The notes beneath the pieces were generated by a model. It had not been told where the DNA came from, did not search any database, and saw only the letters and a program-made list of their open reading frames with translations. The position numbers were made by a program, and so were the translations under genes. Source: Elusimicrobiota bacterium (GTDB lineage Bacteria > Elusimicrobiota > Elusimicrobia > FEN-1173 > JAKLIF01). Taken from it: DNA of 64,000 bases. Position 1 is the first letter of the stretch, and each line of letters opens with the position of its first letter. The DNA lies in assembly GCA_022709755.1 (NCBI GenBank), contig JAKLIF010000008.1, forward strand, positions 62,001 to 126,000, read 5' to 3'. Positions 24,821 through 33,096 of this stretch are shown here, piece by piece.

Positions 24821-24850
24821 ATTAGTCGTCAACATGATAGAAAAAGTAAC
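24821..24850 (-). promoter_or_regulatory. ECF sigma-type promoter in front of the sigma gene
   Basis: Minus strand: GTTACTTTTT, 12 bases, CGACTAAT; identical in both half-sites and spacing to the motif before DUF2188. It ends about 21 bases before the sigma ATG, giving a leader of roughly 15 bases and predicting autoactivation. Confidence 0.75.
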
Positions 24851-25007
24851 TCTCGTCGCTGGCACTCGGTACGCCAGACTGCTAATTATTTATCAGAAAA
24901 AATGCGGCTGTTCGCCGCGTTAGATAGTTAAGAAAAATACGCGTGGTGGGAATCCAGCGAGATGTGTTTATTATTATATTTTATCTTCTATTATATGTCA
25001 AGTGTCT

Positions 25008-25088
25008 TCATGCTTTATTCCATTCGATACGACCATCCGAATAGATTTGAATCGTAAGCTCATCCAACATCACTCTACTTTTTGGCAT
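25008..25088 (-). pseudogene. 26-residue truncated paralogue of the 15.7-kb small gene
   Basis: Encodes RVMLDELTIQIYSDGRIEWN flanked by MPKS and KA, then stop. The 65-residue gene at 15716-15913 shares this segment but continues for 40 more residues. The two copies lie on the same strand at either end of the sigma-led cluster and share sequence for about 110 bases, including upstream DNA. It is either a short gene in its own right or a truncated duplicate. Confidence 0.45.
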
Positions 25089-25208
25089 AGTGACACATTA
25101 ATACCTTCATCCTTCTAAAAAATCAAGCTAATAATTTGATCGACCTATTCAGATTGATCTAGGCAGAAGTCTATTAGGAAGAATTGACTTGTCTTCCAGC
25201 CCGAACTG

Positions 25209-25766
25209 ATGCTGAATGTCAGCATGAGCGAAGGCATAACTTCGGATACAGAAACAACCGAGCAGATAATACCCCGTAAGCCACCGCAAATGGCCAAAAT
25301 AGGTCCGAAAAAGGCCGAAATGGAGGGTATTCTCAAACAGATCACCCAACTCTACGAAATACCCCTTAAAACGCTCAAGGAGCGCTATCAGGCGCTATTC
25401 CCCGAGGCGAGAGCCCCTTCCAATAAGGAGTTCCTTATCCGTCACATTGCTTATAAACTCCAAGAAGATGTTTTTGGCACTCTTTCCGAACCTGCCAAAC
25501 AACAACTTAATACCCTTAAAACGGAACTAAATCCGCTGAAAACATTGGGCCAAAAGCCTGCCCAAAGCGGACAGGCAAAAACTTCACACCGCATTCCTAT
25601 ACCGGGGACGATAATCACAAAAATCTACAAAGGCCGGACACTTCAAGTGAAGGTTCTTCAAAAGGGTTTCGAATATGAGGGCAAACCATATAGGACTCTA
25701 TCCAGTCTCGCACGTAAGATTTCTGGTGTTCCCCAAAGCGGATTCGTCTTTTTCTTTGGCCGATAA
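25209..25766 (+). CDS. DUF2924 protein of a recombinase cassette
   Basis: 185 residues. The N-terminal third is charged and disordered; the middle has QITQLYEIPLKTLKERYQALFPEARAPSNK, typical of DUF2924, followed by LIRHIAYKLQE. The C-terminus (YKGRTLQVKVLQKGFEYEGKPYRTLSSLARKISG) is the basic segment common in this family. DUF2924 genes regularly sit directly before large serine recombinases in prophages, as here with two bases between them. The start could also be the ATG at 25224. Confidence 0.8.
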   Translation: MLNVSMSEGITSDTETTEQIIPRKPPQMAKIGPKKAEMEGILKQITQLYEIPLKTLKERYQALFPEARAPSNKEFLIRHIAYKLQEDVFGTLSEPAKQQLNTLKTELNPLKTLGQKPAQSGQAKTSHRIPIPGTIITKIYKGRTLQVKVLQKGFEYEGKPYRTLSSLARKISGVPQSGFVFFFGR

Positions 25767-25768
25767 GC

Positions 25769-27037
25769 ATGGACCCGTATTATTGCGCCATCTATACCCG
25801 AAAATCCACTAGCGAGGGATTAGAAGGCGATTTCACCAGTCTGGATTCCCAGCGGGAATCCGCACTCAACTACATCGCTAGCCAAAAAAGCCAAGGGTGG
25901 GTAGCCCTCCCTGAGGAATACGATGATGGGGGGTTTACTGGTGCAAATATGGATCGTCCGGCTCTACAAAAATTACTGGAAGACATTAAAAGTGGACGAA
26001 TTAATTGCATAGTCGTTTATAAAGTGGACCGACTTTCCCGTTCGCTCATGGATTTTGCCAAACTTCTGGAATTTTTTGATAATCACAACGTCACGTTCGT
26101 ATCGGTCACCCAATCCTTCAACACAAACACCTCCATGGGCAGACTAACGCTTAACATCCTTCTTTCGTTTGCTCAATTTGAACGGGAACTCATTAGCGAA
26201 AGGACTAAGGATAAAGTTGGGGCAGCCCGCAGAAAAGGCCGTTGGCTTGGAGGCATGCCAATGCTGGGTTACGATAGGGACAAAGAGGCTAAGGCGCTTG
26301 TGGTTAACGAGGAAGAAGCGAAGATTGTTCGATTGATTTTTGAGTTATACCTACAAAAACAGTCAACCCTAGAAGTCGCAAAAGAATTAAATGCCCGTGG
26401 AGTCCGCACAAAACGACATATTTATAAAGACCGGACATGCGGCGATAGACCCTTCGTTAAGAAATCCGTGGGCGATATCATAAATAATTACACATATATT
26501 GGAAAAGTGAAATATGCCGGAGAGGTTTATGATGGGGTTCATAAAGGCATCGTCTCGCCGCATGTTTTTGCCAGAGCCCAGAAGATCATGGGTGAGAACC
26601 ATGTTCACCGTGGCACCATTAAAAATACGAAAGGGACAACGCTTCTAAAGCATATTCTTTGGTGTGGCCACTGCAAAACCAGGATGGTCCCGACGTATGC
26701 CGCAAAGAAAAACATTAAATATCGCTATTACGTCTGTTATAAAGCGCAGAGCACCGGTTATGAGAGTTGTCCCGTCAGATCTGTGAACGCACAGTTCATG
26801 GAAAACTTTGTGGTTGAGAAGGTGGGGGCAATTATCAACCAGACGCCGGAATGGAAGGGGAAAAACCTGATTATAAACACACCGGCATGGGATGTCTTAT
26901 ATCCACAGGAACGTCGCCGCGTGCTGAATCTTCTGGTCAGGGCCATCGTATATGAGCATGATGCCAAGAAAATCTCCATAGAGTTCAATTCCGAGGGCAT
27001 TGAAGAACTTCAAAAGGAGCTAGCTGATGCGTTATGA
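25769..27037 (+). CDS. Large serine recombinase (site-specific integrase/resolvase)
   Basis: 422 residues. The catalytic domain has YTRKSTSEGLE with the active serine in the S of TRKS, YKVDRLSRS and FERELISERTKDK. A recombinase domain follows (LGGMPMLGYDRDKEAKALVVNEEEA...VAKELNARGVRTKR), then a zinc ribbon (LWCGHCKTRM...CYKAQSTGYESCP). It is shorter than typical large serine integrases of 500 or more residues, with a reduced C-terminal coiled-coil region. It probably integrates the packaging-module element next to it. The start codon lies two bases after the DUF2924 stop. Confidence 0.92.
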   Translation: MDPYYCAIYTRKSTSEGLEGDFTSLDSQRESALNYIASQKSQGWVALPEEYDDGGFTGANMDRPALQKLLEDIKSGRINCIVVYKVDRLSRSLMDFAKLLEFFDNHNVTFVSVTQSFNTNTSMGRLTLNILLSFAQFERELISERTKDKVGAARRKGRWLGGMPMLGYDRDKEAKALVVNEEEAKIVRLIFELYLQKQSTLEVAKELNARGVRTKRHIYKDRTCGDRPFVKKSVGDIINNYTYIGKVKYAGEVYDGVHKGIVSPHVFARAQKIMGENHVHRGTIKNTKGTTLLKHILWCGHCKTRMVPTYAAKKNIKYRYYVCYKAQSTGYESCPVRSVNAQFMENFVVEKVGAIINQTPEWKGKNLIINTPAWDVLYPQERRRVLNLLVRAIVYEHDAKKISIEFNSEGIEELQKELADAL

Positions 27038-27386
27038 GTTCGCAATTGAAATGACACCACTTTGGCATAGGCCGCCGGTAAAACCGGATTCCATCAAACG
27101 TGTGCCCAGGCTCCGTCGAATGCTGGTATTGGCCTACCAGATCGCAGAATATATGGAGGTTAACAAAGTCTCATCAATGTCTGAGTTTTGCAGAAGCATA
27201 CACATAACCCCCGCGCGAGGCTCACAGATTATAAATTTGCTCTATCTTTCTCCACGAATTCAAGAAGATATTCTGCTGAGCGATGATCTGAAACTGCGTA
27301 AAATTCACGAATGGATCATCCGGCCCCTGTTTAAAGAGGTCTATTGGCCCCATCAGGAAGATAAGTGGCGGGAATTCCGCGCTTAA
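27027..27386 (+). CDS. Recombinase-associated helix-turn-helix protein
   Basis: 119 residues, starting 11 bases inside the end of the recombinase gene. Central residues (VSSMSEFCRSIHITPARGSQIINLLYLSPRIQEDIL) form a helix-turn-helix like the KorB/ParB-type DNA-binding motif, and the tail is tryptophan- and charge-rich. Proteins of this kind often follow DUF2924-recombinase pairs and may act as directionality or accessory factors; that role is inference. Confidence 0.7.
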   Translation: MRYEFAIEMTPLWHRPPVKPDSIKRVPRLRRMLVLAYQIAEYMEVNKVSSMSEFCRSIHITPARGSQIINLLYLSPRIQEDILLSDDLKLRKIHEWIIRPLFKEVYWPHQEDKWREFRA

Positions 27387-27616
27387 ATGGGAGGTAATCG
27401 ATTTGGGAAAAGCTTGGCAGGAGCTATGTGCAACGCACGGGCAATGCGGTAGATATTGAGAACGGTGGTATTGTTTTCTCCCCGTTCAATCCGGCCCATA
27501 TAAGATCGGTCTAGGTCTACGAGATCTGCAAAAGCCTCCTGAGACAGGCCTCTTTTGATCCGAAGGGCTCTGATTTTATGACCCAATTCAACTAATACGG
27601 GCTGTTTTCGACGCAT
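27383..27616 (-). CDS. XRE-family repressor, controller-protein-like
   Basis: 77 residues comprising just one Cro/C1 helix-turn-helix (HKIRALRIKRGLSQEAFADLVDLDRSYMGRIERGENNTTVLNIYRIARAL). Size and sequence resemble the C proteins that time restriction-modification gene expression. A perfect palindrome TAGTCC-AC-GGACTA (27645-27658) lies 29 bases upstream of its start and between it and the divergent DUF4268 gene, so both are likely under its control. The 3' end overlaps the preceding gene by four bases, tail to tail. Confidence 0.85.
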   Translation of the reverse strand: MRRKQPVLVELGHKIRALRIKRGLSQEAFADLVDLDRSYMGRIERGENNTTVLNIYRIARALHIAPAKLFPNRLPPI

Positions 27617-27644
27617 GGCGATATTCTGAAATAACCATGATTCC

Positions 27645-27658
27645 TAGTCCACGGACTA
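27645..27658. promoter_or_regulatory. Palindromic operator between XRE and DUF4268 genes
   Basis: TAGTCC and GGACTA are perfect inverted copies with a 2-base spacer. It lies between two divergent genes. A TATAAT at 27680-27685 on the plus strand is a possible -10 for the DUF4268 gene. Confidence 0.6.
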
Positions 27659-27723
27659 TAAATCCCGGATACTTATTGGTATAATCAGGGCGTCTCGATA
27701 TAAGATGAAAAAGAGGTGCTTTT

Positions 27724-28674
27724 ATGACTGACTTAGGAGATCTCAAACAACTGGACCCACGGACCGTATGGCCAAATGAACCCCAAAACTTCACCCCCTG
27801 GCTAGCTGACAACCTACCAAAACTGGGCGAGGCGTTAGGACTCGAATTGGAGTTTCAAGGGAGGGAATCGCCAGTTGGGAAGCTCTCCGTAGACCTAATT
27901 GCCAAAGATGTGGGACGGAACAAAATAGTAGTCATTGAAAACCAGCTTGAACTCTCGGACCATCGTCACTTGGGGCAACTGATTGCCTACGCGGCGGGAA
28001 AAGAAGCGGGCGTGGTTGTATGGGTTTGTCGAGAGTTACTGGAGGAACACCGTCAAGCAATAGATTGGCTTAACCGGGGGGGGCTTAATGCTGAATTTTT
28101 TGGGGTTCGTTTGGAACTCTTGCAGGTCGATAATTCGAAACCAGCCGTGAGCTTCCGTTGTGTATCGTTTCCGAATAATTGGTTCCGTCAATCGCGGAGC
28201 GGAACTTCGTCTGAGCTGACTCCCACGCAAACAGCCTATTGTAATTTTTTTCAAAGGCTCCTAGATGAGTTGAGGGAAAAACACAAATTCACGAATGGCC
28301 GAGTTGCTCCGCCTCAAAATTGGTATTCGTTCTCCACCGGGGTGCGGGGATTGTCTTATGGCGTGTCATTTGCAAAAGAGCAAAAACTTCAGGCCGAGCT
28401 CTATATTGATATCAAAGATCCCGATAAAAACCTAGAGATTCTAAAGTGGCTTCGGAGTAAGGCCGATACCTTGCAGAAGGAGTTTGATGATAAGCTTGAG
28501 TGGGAGGACTTAGAGGATAGACAGGGCTGTCGCGTCGCATGTTATCGCGATGGTTCTATTCATGATTCCCAGGACAAGCTCGAAGAATATCAAGCGTGGT
28601 TCGTAGATAGGCTCCTTCGGTTCAAAAAAGTCTTTGGTCCCATCCTTCCCAAAATCAATTCTGTTAAATCCTGA
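27724..28674 (+). CDS. DUF4268 protein with predicted PD-(D/E)xK nuclease fold
   Basis: 316 residues. The N-terminal 120 residues show a restriction-endonuclease-like core: VGKLSVDLIAKDVGRNKIVVIENQLELSDHRHLGQLIAYAAG, with D in SVDLIA and the E-x-Q of VIENQLE in place of ExK. The C-terminal half (NFFQRLLDEL...ELYIDIKDPDKNLEILKWLRSKADTLQKEFDDKLEWE) is DUF4268. Such proteins are common on defence islands and may cut foreign DNA. The upstream palindrome and XRE gene suggest controlled expression like a restriction gene. No methylase partner is adjacent; the ParB-methylase at 31 kb could serve. Confidence 0.75.
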   Translation: MTDLGDLKQLDPRTVWPNEPQNFTPWLADNLPKLGEALGLELEFQGRESPVGKLSVDLIAKDVGRNKIVVIENQLELSDHRHLGQLIAYAAGKEAGVVVWVCRELLEEHRQAIDWLNRGGLNAEFFGVRLELLQVDNSKPAVSFRCVSFPNNWFRQSRSGTSSELTPTQTAYCNFFQRLLDELREKHKFTNGRVAPPQNWYSFSTGVRGLSYGVSFAKEQKLQAELYIDIKDPDKNLEILKWLRSKADTLQKEFDDKLEWEDLEDRQGCRVACYRDGSIHDSQDKLEEYQAWFVDRLLRFKKVFGPILPKINSVKS

Positions 28675-28699
28675 GAAAGATATTCAGGCCTGCCGAGAC

Positions 28700-30271
28700 T
28701 CAACTTACAAAATCCCACAGAGAATGTTTTGAGGTTACATGAAACAGCATTTCCAATGCATCCGGACCATCGTCGTGTTGTCCCTTAGGAAAATATTTCA
28801 ACTGATCTATTAACGCCCGATGCTTGCGACTTAGTTGGATTTTGCCTGTCTTGAGGAATGGTTGCAATGCCTGTATCCGAGCAATCTTGTTGGTGTTGTG
28901 CTCTACAGATACAACATTCAAGGAGATTCCGCTTTCACTTGCCCGTTTCTTCAGTTCATCAACAAGGACCTGTTGGAAATTATTACTCTCAATTCCGAGC
29001 GTCTGAATATTACGGCTTTTGGCATATCCAAGGATTGTTGTCAGCAGATCTTCTGGTTGTCGCCTCTCCATGTCAACGTCAATCACAAAGAGAATATTCT
29101 TAGCGGGGTCTTTAATGCCGATTATGAGAGCCGAGAAATCACCATGGCCTTTCTGTTTTCCCATGCTTGGGTCACACGCAGCATAAAAAACTGGATATGG
29201 TATCGACTTCATCAGTGCAATCTCATCAGAAAAGGTGTCGTCCCAGAAGCGCAGTTCATTGATATTGAAGGAACAATCCCGTGGATTCACCGGCTCATTC
29301 TGAAATTCGCTATCGAAGCTAATGTCGCCCTCCTGCTCCCGTTTTACCATTAGATCGTAATAGCTTTTGCTTTGAGGCCATAACACTTCTGTGTCGGCAA
29401 GCATTTTCTCCTGATTGGCTTTGAAATACTCCTCTGCTGCCTCCATCCCGCTCCGTCCGTTGTATTCCGTATCCCCGAAAAAGATACTTTTCCACTCGCC
29501 CCACTCCTTTATGGCCTCCGACCATTTGATGATAGACCGAAATATGCGCTTTTCCCATCCAGGAGCCTGTTTGGGATCGGTATATTTCGCCAGAAGAGAT
29601 CCGTAATGGTGTATTGTGCCTGTAAAAATGAAATTGGTGCCGCTATCTCCGGCTTTTAGCACTGATTTTTCAAACCAATCTTGCAGCTTGTAGCGACTGT
29701 CCTCCTGTTGAACTGCTTCATTGCCCTCAATATCATCCAATATGATGAGGCTGGGGCGATGTTCGTTATGCCGTTTCCCACGGATTCGCTGTCCGACACC
29801 AAGTGCGGTCACTTTGATGTTATTCTTGGTAATAATTTCATTCCTTGCCCAACGCTTCGGTTCCGGTTTTTTATCCAGTTCGCAGACTTCCGGGAAGTCT
29901 TTTCTTAATCGATCATTGGATTCTAGTTGATTTTTGATATTCGTAAGTGATTCCGCCGCATTTTCGGCTGCGCTGGAGATTAGTATGATGAAATCATCGA
30001 TGTGATAGCAGATCGAATAGATGATGTATTGCGTGGCAACGATCGTGCTTTTCGCCGACCCACGGGGCGCAGCAATAGCCATTTTTGCATTCCGTTTAGT
30101 GCTGATGCGGCACAAGAGATCGACAATTATCCCATGGAATGCCGCGTCTTCCGTAAAGTTAAAGTCCCGGAAGTAATAGTGGCGAAATAAACGGAAATCA
30201 CGAAACATCTTTTTTCGTGTTTTGCTCAAGCTTCTTTCAATTCCTTCTAAATCATTGTTGTTTATTGTCAT
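28700..30271 (-). CDS. Phage terminase large subunit
   Basis: 523 residues. The N-terminal packaging ATPase has a Walker A variant AAPRGSAKSTI and Walker B LIILDDIEGNEAV. The C-terminal RNase H-like nuclease has ACDPSMGK, LFVIDVDMERR and a final DGPDALEMLFH, the metal-binding acidic residues of TerL. It overlaps the small terminase gene by 20 bases. No portal, capsid or tail genes follow; the next gene downstream is convergent. It is therefore a phage or satellite packaging module rather than a complete prophage. Confidence 0.9.
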   Translation of the reverse strand: MTINNNDLEGIERSLSKTRKKMFRDFRLFRHYYFRDFNFTEDAAFHGIIVDLLCRISTKRNAKMAIAAPRGSAKSTIVATQYIIYSICYHIDDFIILISSAAENAAESLTNIKNQLESNDRLRKDFPEVCELDKKPEPKRWARNEIITKNNIKVTALGVGQRIRGKRHNEHRPSLIILDDIEGNEAVQQEDSRYKLQDWFEKSVLKAGDSGTNFIFTGTIHHYGSLLAKYTDPKQAPGWEKRIFRSIIKWSEAIKEWGEWKSIFFGDTEYNGRSGMEAAEEYFKANQEKMLADTEVLWPQSKSYYDLMVKREQEGDISFDSEFQNEPVNPRDCSFNINELRFWDDTFSDEIALMKSIPYPVFYAACDPSMGKQKGHGDFSALIIGIKDPAKNILFVIDVDMERRQPEDLLTTILGYAKSRNIQTLGIESNNFQQVLVDELKKRASESGISLNVVSVEHNTNKIARIQALQPFLKTGKIQLSRKHRALIDQLKYFPKGQHDDGPDALEMLFHVTSKHSLWDFVS

Positions 30272-30863
30272 TGGGTTTCTCCTCGGTCAGCATTTTTTTT
30301 ATTTCAAGCAGTTTCGCGGCTTTTTCCTGACTAGATGATAACTGAGCCATATCATCTAGTTCGGCACATAAATTGGTAATTTTCCCGTTTGATTCGTGCT
30401 CCTCATATTTTTGCATGACCACGAGAGTATCTGCCGATTTTGGGAGATAACCCAGCGACAGGAGTTTGGATATCGTGTCTGCATATACTAAGTAAGCGTA
30501 ATACTCGGCTTGTGCCCGTTCGGAGACTGTAGCGGAGTTATTGCGTGCTAATTTCATAAGGTTGCCCCTATGAATCTGCGCAAAAAGTACGTAATCACCG
30601 ATTATTCGCCGAGCTAGATCGGGGTCTGGGTTCAAGGCATGCCAGACCCGAATATCCTCCATATCTCGCCGAATCGTTCTATCGCTTACCTTTAAAAACT
30701 GGGCGATTCCACTAGGGGAAATAGCTTCGAAGTATAGTGCCTCTACGCACTGTTGCCGTTGTTCCTTGTTGAGGATGTGCGGGTCCAGTGCTCCGACTTT
30801 GATTTGTTGGATTATTTCCGCTGCTGACGTCTCGTTTTTGGGCTCTGGTTTATCGTTTTGCAT
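30252..30863 (-). CDS. Putative terminase small subunit
   Basis: 203 residues. A helix-turn-helix is visible at about residues 45-80 (EALYFEAISPSGIAQFLKVSDRTIRRDMEDI), followed by a long helical region and a coiled C-terminus. Position directly before and overlapping the large subunit is the usual place for the DNA-recognition subunit. The assignment rests on context and the HTH rather than on a diagnostic motif. Confidence 0.65.
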   Translation of the reverse strand: MQNDKPEPKNETSAAEIIQQIKVGALDPHILNKEQRQQCVEALYFEAISPSGIAQFLKVSDRTIRRDMEDIRVWHALNPDPDLARRIIGDYVLFAQIHRGNLMKLARNNSATVSERAQAEYYAYLVYADTISKLLSLGYLPKSADTLVVMQKYEEHESNGKITNLCAELDDMAQLSSSQEKAAKLLEIKKMLTEEKPNDNKQQ

Positions 30864-30872
30864 ATGGGTCTC

Positions 30873-32195
30873 CTATCGATCCACTAATACCGGCTTTTTA
30901 CCGGTTAAACTCGCATAGCGGTTACAAATTACGTCGCAATAAAGTGGATCAAGTTCCATAAGAAACGCCGTGCGGGAAGTGTGTTCGCAGGCGATCAGCG
31001 TTGATCCCGATCCGCCGAACAGATCGAGAACGTTTTCACCCTTAAGCGAGCTGTAAGTGATGGCGCGAACAGCGAGTTCAACAGGCTTTTCGGTGAGATG
31101 AACCATGCTTTGAGGATTCACTTTTTTGACAGACCATACGTCCGTGGCGTTATTTGGCCCAAAGAATTTGTGAGCCGCGCCTTCCTTCCAGCCGTAGAAA
31201 CACCACTCATGGTTACCCATGAAGTCTTTTCGCGTGAGGACTGGGTGTTCTTTAACCCAAATGACCATCTGGGAAAAATATAGTTCACACGTCTTTAATG
31301 CGTTCGGGTAATTGTCAACGTTCCCGTATCCACCCCATATAAAGAACGATCTTCCTGGTGCCAATACACGGGCGATATTGCCGAACCAAGCGCTCAGTAA
31401 TTCACCATATCTTTTGTCATCAACAAAATCGTTCGCAAGCGGACGATCTTTGGCACGCAATATTGTATTGACCGTCTTCTTGCGGCGCATAGCGGCCATG
31501 TTTCTACCGCGAACAAATACCTCCTTGCGCCTGTTAGCCATGTCCATTCCCTGTGTGCCAATCAATTTTCCATCGGAAATGGCCGCCGCGATGCCATTGT
31601 TGCTTCTTGGGGCCACGTTGACGTTGTAGGGGGGATCTGTATTTACGAGATGGATCTTTGCCCCGTTTAGAAGGTAATCAACGTGATCTATATTGCTGCT
31701 ATCGCCACAAAGCAGTCTGTGGTTGCCAAGCAGCCACAGATCTCCGGGCTTTGTAATGGCCTTCTCTGGTTTTGGCGGTATGTCGTCTAACTGGTTTTCA
31801 TCAAGAGAGAAGTCGGATTGGCCGATAAGAGCCAACTCGTCATCCCTAAAGCCAACTTCACGCAGAAAGTCCATGTCGAAGCTTTCATTAAGCAGAGCAA
31901 AGTCCCACTCCCCGGACGACATGTTATCTCGGAGCATCCGTTTCGCCTCAAGCTCAGGGTTGTCCATGACAATGACTGGGACCTCTTTGAGACCGATTTC
32001 CACTGCTGCTTTATATCGCTGGTTCCCGGCAAAGATGACGAAGTCTTTGTTGCAGAGGATGGGACGGGCTTGGAAATACTCGGGATCTTCTTTGAGGCTT
32101 TCGCATAAGCGAGAAAATGCAGCATCTTTTATGATGCGAGGATTTTTGGGATTAAGTTTCAGTTTCTCTGTTAACACAAATTGCACATTTAACAT
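30873..32195 (-). CDS. ParB-like domain fused to an N4/N6 DNA methyltransferase
   Basis: 440 residues. Residues 1-90 are a ParB/Spo0J-like nuclease domain (LNPKNPRI, FVIFAGNQRYKAAVEIG, VPVIVM). Residues 140-440 are a beta-class amino-methyltransferase: catalytic DPPY in LVNTDPPYNVN, and a SAM site VLDLFGGSGSTLIAC near the C-terminus. GGAGGT lies just upstream of ATG 32195. This fusion is typical of phages and protects or marks phage DNA. It is followed nine bases later by the small terminase gene, so the two are co-transcribed. Confidence 0.92.
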   Translation of the reverse strand: MLNVQFVLTEKLKLNPKNPRIIKDAAFSRLCESLKEDPEYFQARPILCNKDFVIFAGNQRYKAAVEIGLKEVPVIVMDNPELEAKRMLRDNMSSGEWDFALLNESFDMDFLREVGFRDDELALIGQSDFSLDENQLDDIPPKPEKAITKPGDLWLLGNHRLLCGDSSNIDHVDYLLNGAKIHLVNTDPPYNVNVAPRSNNGIAAAISDGKLIGTQGMDMANRRKEVFVRGRNMAAMRRKKTVNTILRAKDRPLANDFVDDKRYGELLSAWFGNIARVLAPGRSFFIWGGYGNVDNYPNALKTCELYFSQMVIWVKEHPVLTRKDFMGNHEWCFYGWKEGAAHKFFGPNNATDVWSVKKVNPQSMVHLTEKPVELAVRAITYSSLKGENVLDLFGGSGSTLIACEHTSRTAFLMELDPLYCDVICNRYASLTGKKPVLVDR

Positions 32196-32304
32196 AATAG
32201 ACCTCCGGGATTTTATATTTCGCACTCACATCAATCGTTTGACGATTTCGAACCTGGTATAAGCTTAAGACAATTCTGGTGGAATATCGGTCCCGGAAAA
32301 TAAG

Positions 32305-32334
32305 AAACCCAAGGGATTTATGTCCCTTGGGTTT
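32305..32334 (-). terminator. Perfect 12-bp hairpin, likely terminator of the 243-residue gene
   Basis: AAACCCAAGGGA and TCCCTTGGGTTT are perfect inverted copies with a 6-base loop. On the minus strand it is followed by CTTATTTT, a weak T-rich tail, and it lies 30 bases downstream of the gene ending at 32365. Confidence 0.65.
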
Positions 32335-32364
32335 AGACGATAATTGATATGCGCGTTTTATGAC

Positions 32365-33096
32365 TTACGGATGGCGTTTTCTTTTGGGAGGGATTGGGGA
32401 AACTTTTCCCGGCGGACCGTGTAAAATGATTTTGTGTGAGTTCCAATTGATGGAATGATGCAGCATGACCCTTGTGGGTGCAATATGTTTCAGTTTCGCA
32501 GGGTAAAACGTATATTCGTTAGGATGGCGCGAGATAATCTTTTTCACCTCAAAATCATAAAGGTCAGTGTTGTAAATTGTATTCATTATGTCGGCCACCA
32601 AGGCGTAATGAGGATTACCAGACGATTCTTTTATTAAGGATGCCAATTGCCAAATCCGATGATCTCTCACTGAAGTCACGGGAGGACGTCCTCTTTTCCC
32701 TGTGGAGAGCCCATCCAATAAATCAGACAAAACATTCTGCCCTTTTGGACTGTTTGGGAGTGCTTTGATTGCATCGGCCAATGATCTCAGATCTGCAGCC
32801 AATCGATCAACATCAACAGCAGGGATTAAACTCGAACGCATCTTCTTTTCTAGAGGGAGGACGATCCGATCGATCTCTCTGGCAGTTTTCTGCAATAAAG
32901 ACTTCAGAAATGACCTGTTGCGCTTTAGTCTCCGAAGATTAACAGAGAATCTTGAACGCCACTCATCGGGGCTATACAATGGCAAAGACAGTAAGGCGAA
33001 AAGAGATTGTTTTTTGATCCCCAACGTTTTGATTTTTTTCAAGAGGCCGTCGTGTGTGAGCTTTTTTGTCAGTAAGGTTTTGGGCGGACGTTTCAT
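32365..33096 (-). CDS. Uncharacterised 243-residue protein of the packaging element
   Basis: No family recognised. It is very basic, with an N-terminus rich in Lys and Leu, a central helical region (AREIDRIVLPLEKKMRSSL) and the phrase TGKRGRPPVTSVRDHRIWQLASLIKESSGNPHYALVADIMN, which resembles a small DNA-binding helix bundle. It ends in a Pro/Lys/Arg-rich tail. It is first in the minus-strand block leading to the ParB-methylase and terminase genes, so a regulatory or DNA-binding job in the phage-like element is reasonable. Confidence 0.5.
   Translation of the reverse strand: MKRPPKTLLTKKLTHDGLLKKIKTLGIKKQSLFALLSLPLYSPDEWRSRFSVNLRRLKRNRSFLKSLLQKTAREIDRIVLPLEKKMRSSLIPAVDVDRLAADLRSLADAIKALPNSPKGQNVLSDLLDGLSTGKRGRPPVTSVRDHRIWQLASLIKESSGNPHYALVADIMNTIYNTDLYDFEVKKIISRHPNEYTFYPAKLKHIAPTRVMLHHSINWNSHKIILHGPPGKVSPIPPKRKRHP

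Larger units (their letters stand above)
24800..25208. other. Intergenic region between the sigma operon and recombinase cassette
   Basis: Contains the ECF promoter (24821-24850), a small GC hairpin GCGGC-TGTTC-GCCGC near 24904-24918, an AT-rich segment, and the short minus-strand frame at 25008-25088. Otherwise nothing recognised. Confidence 0.6.
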
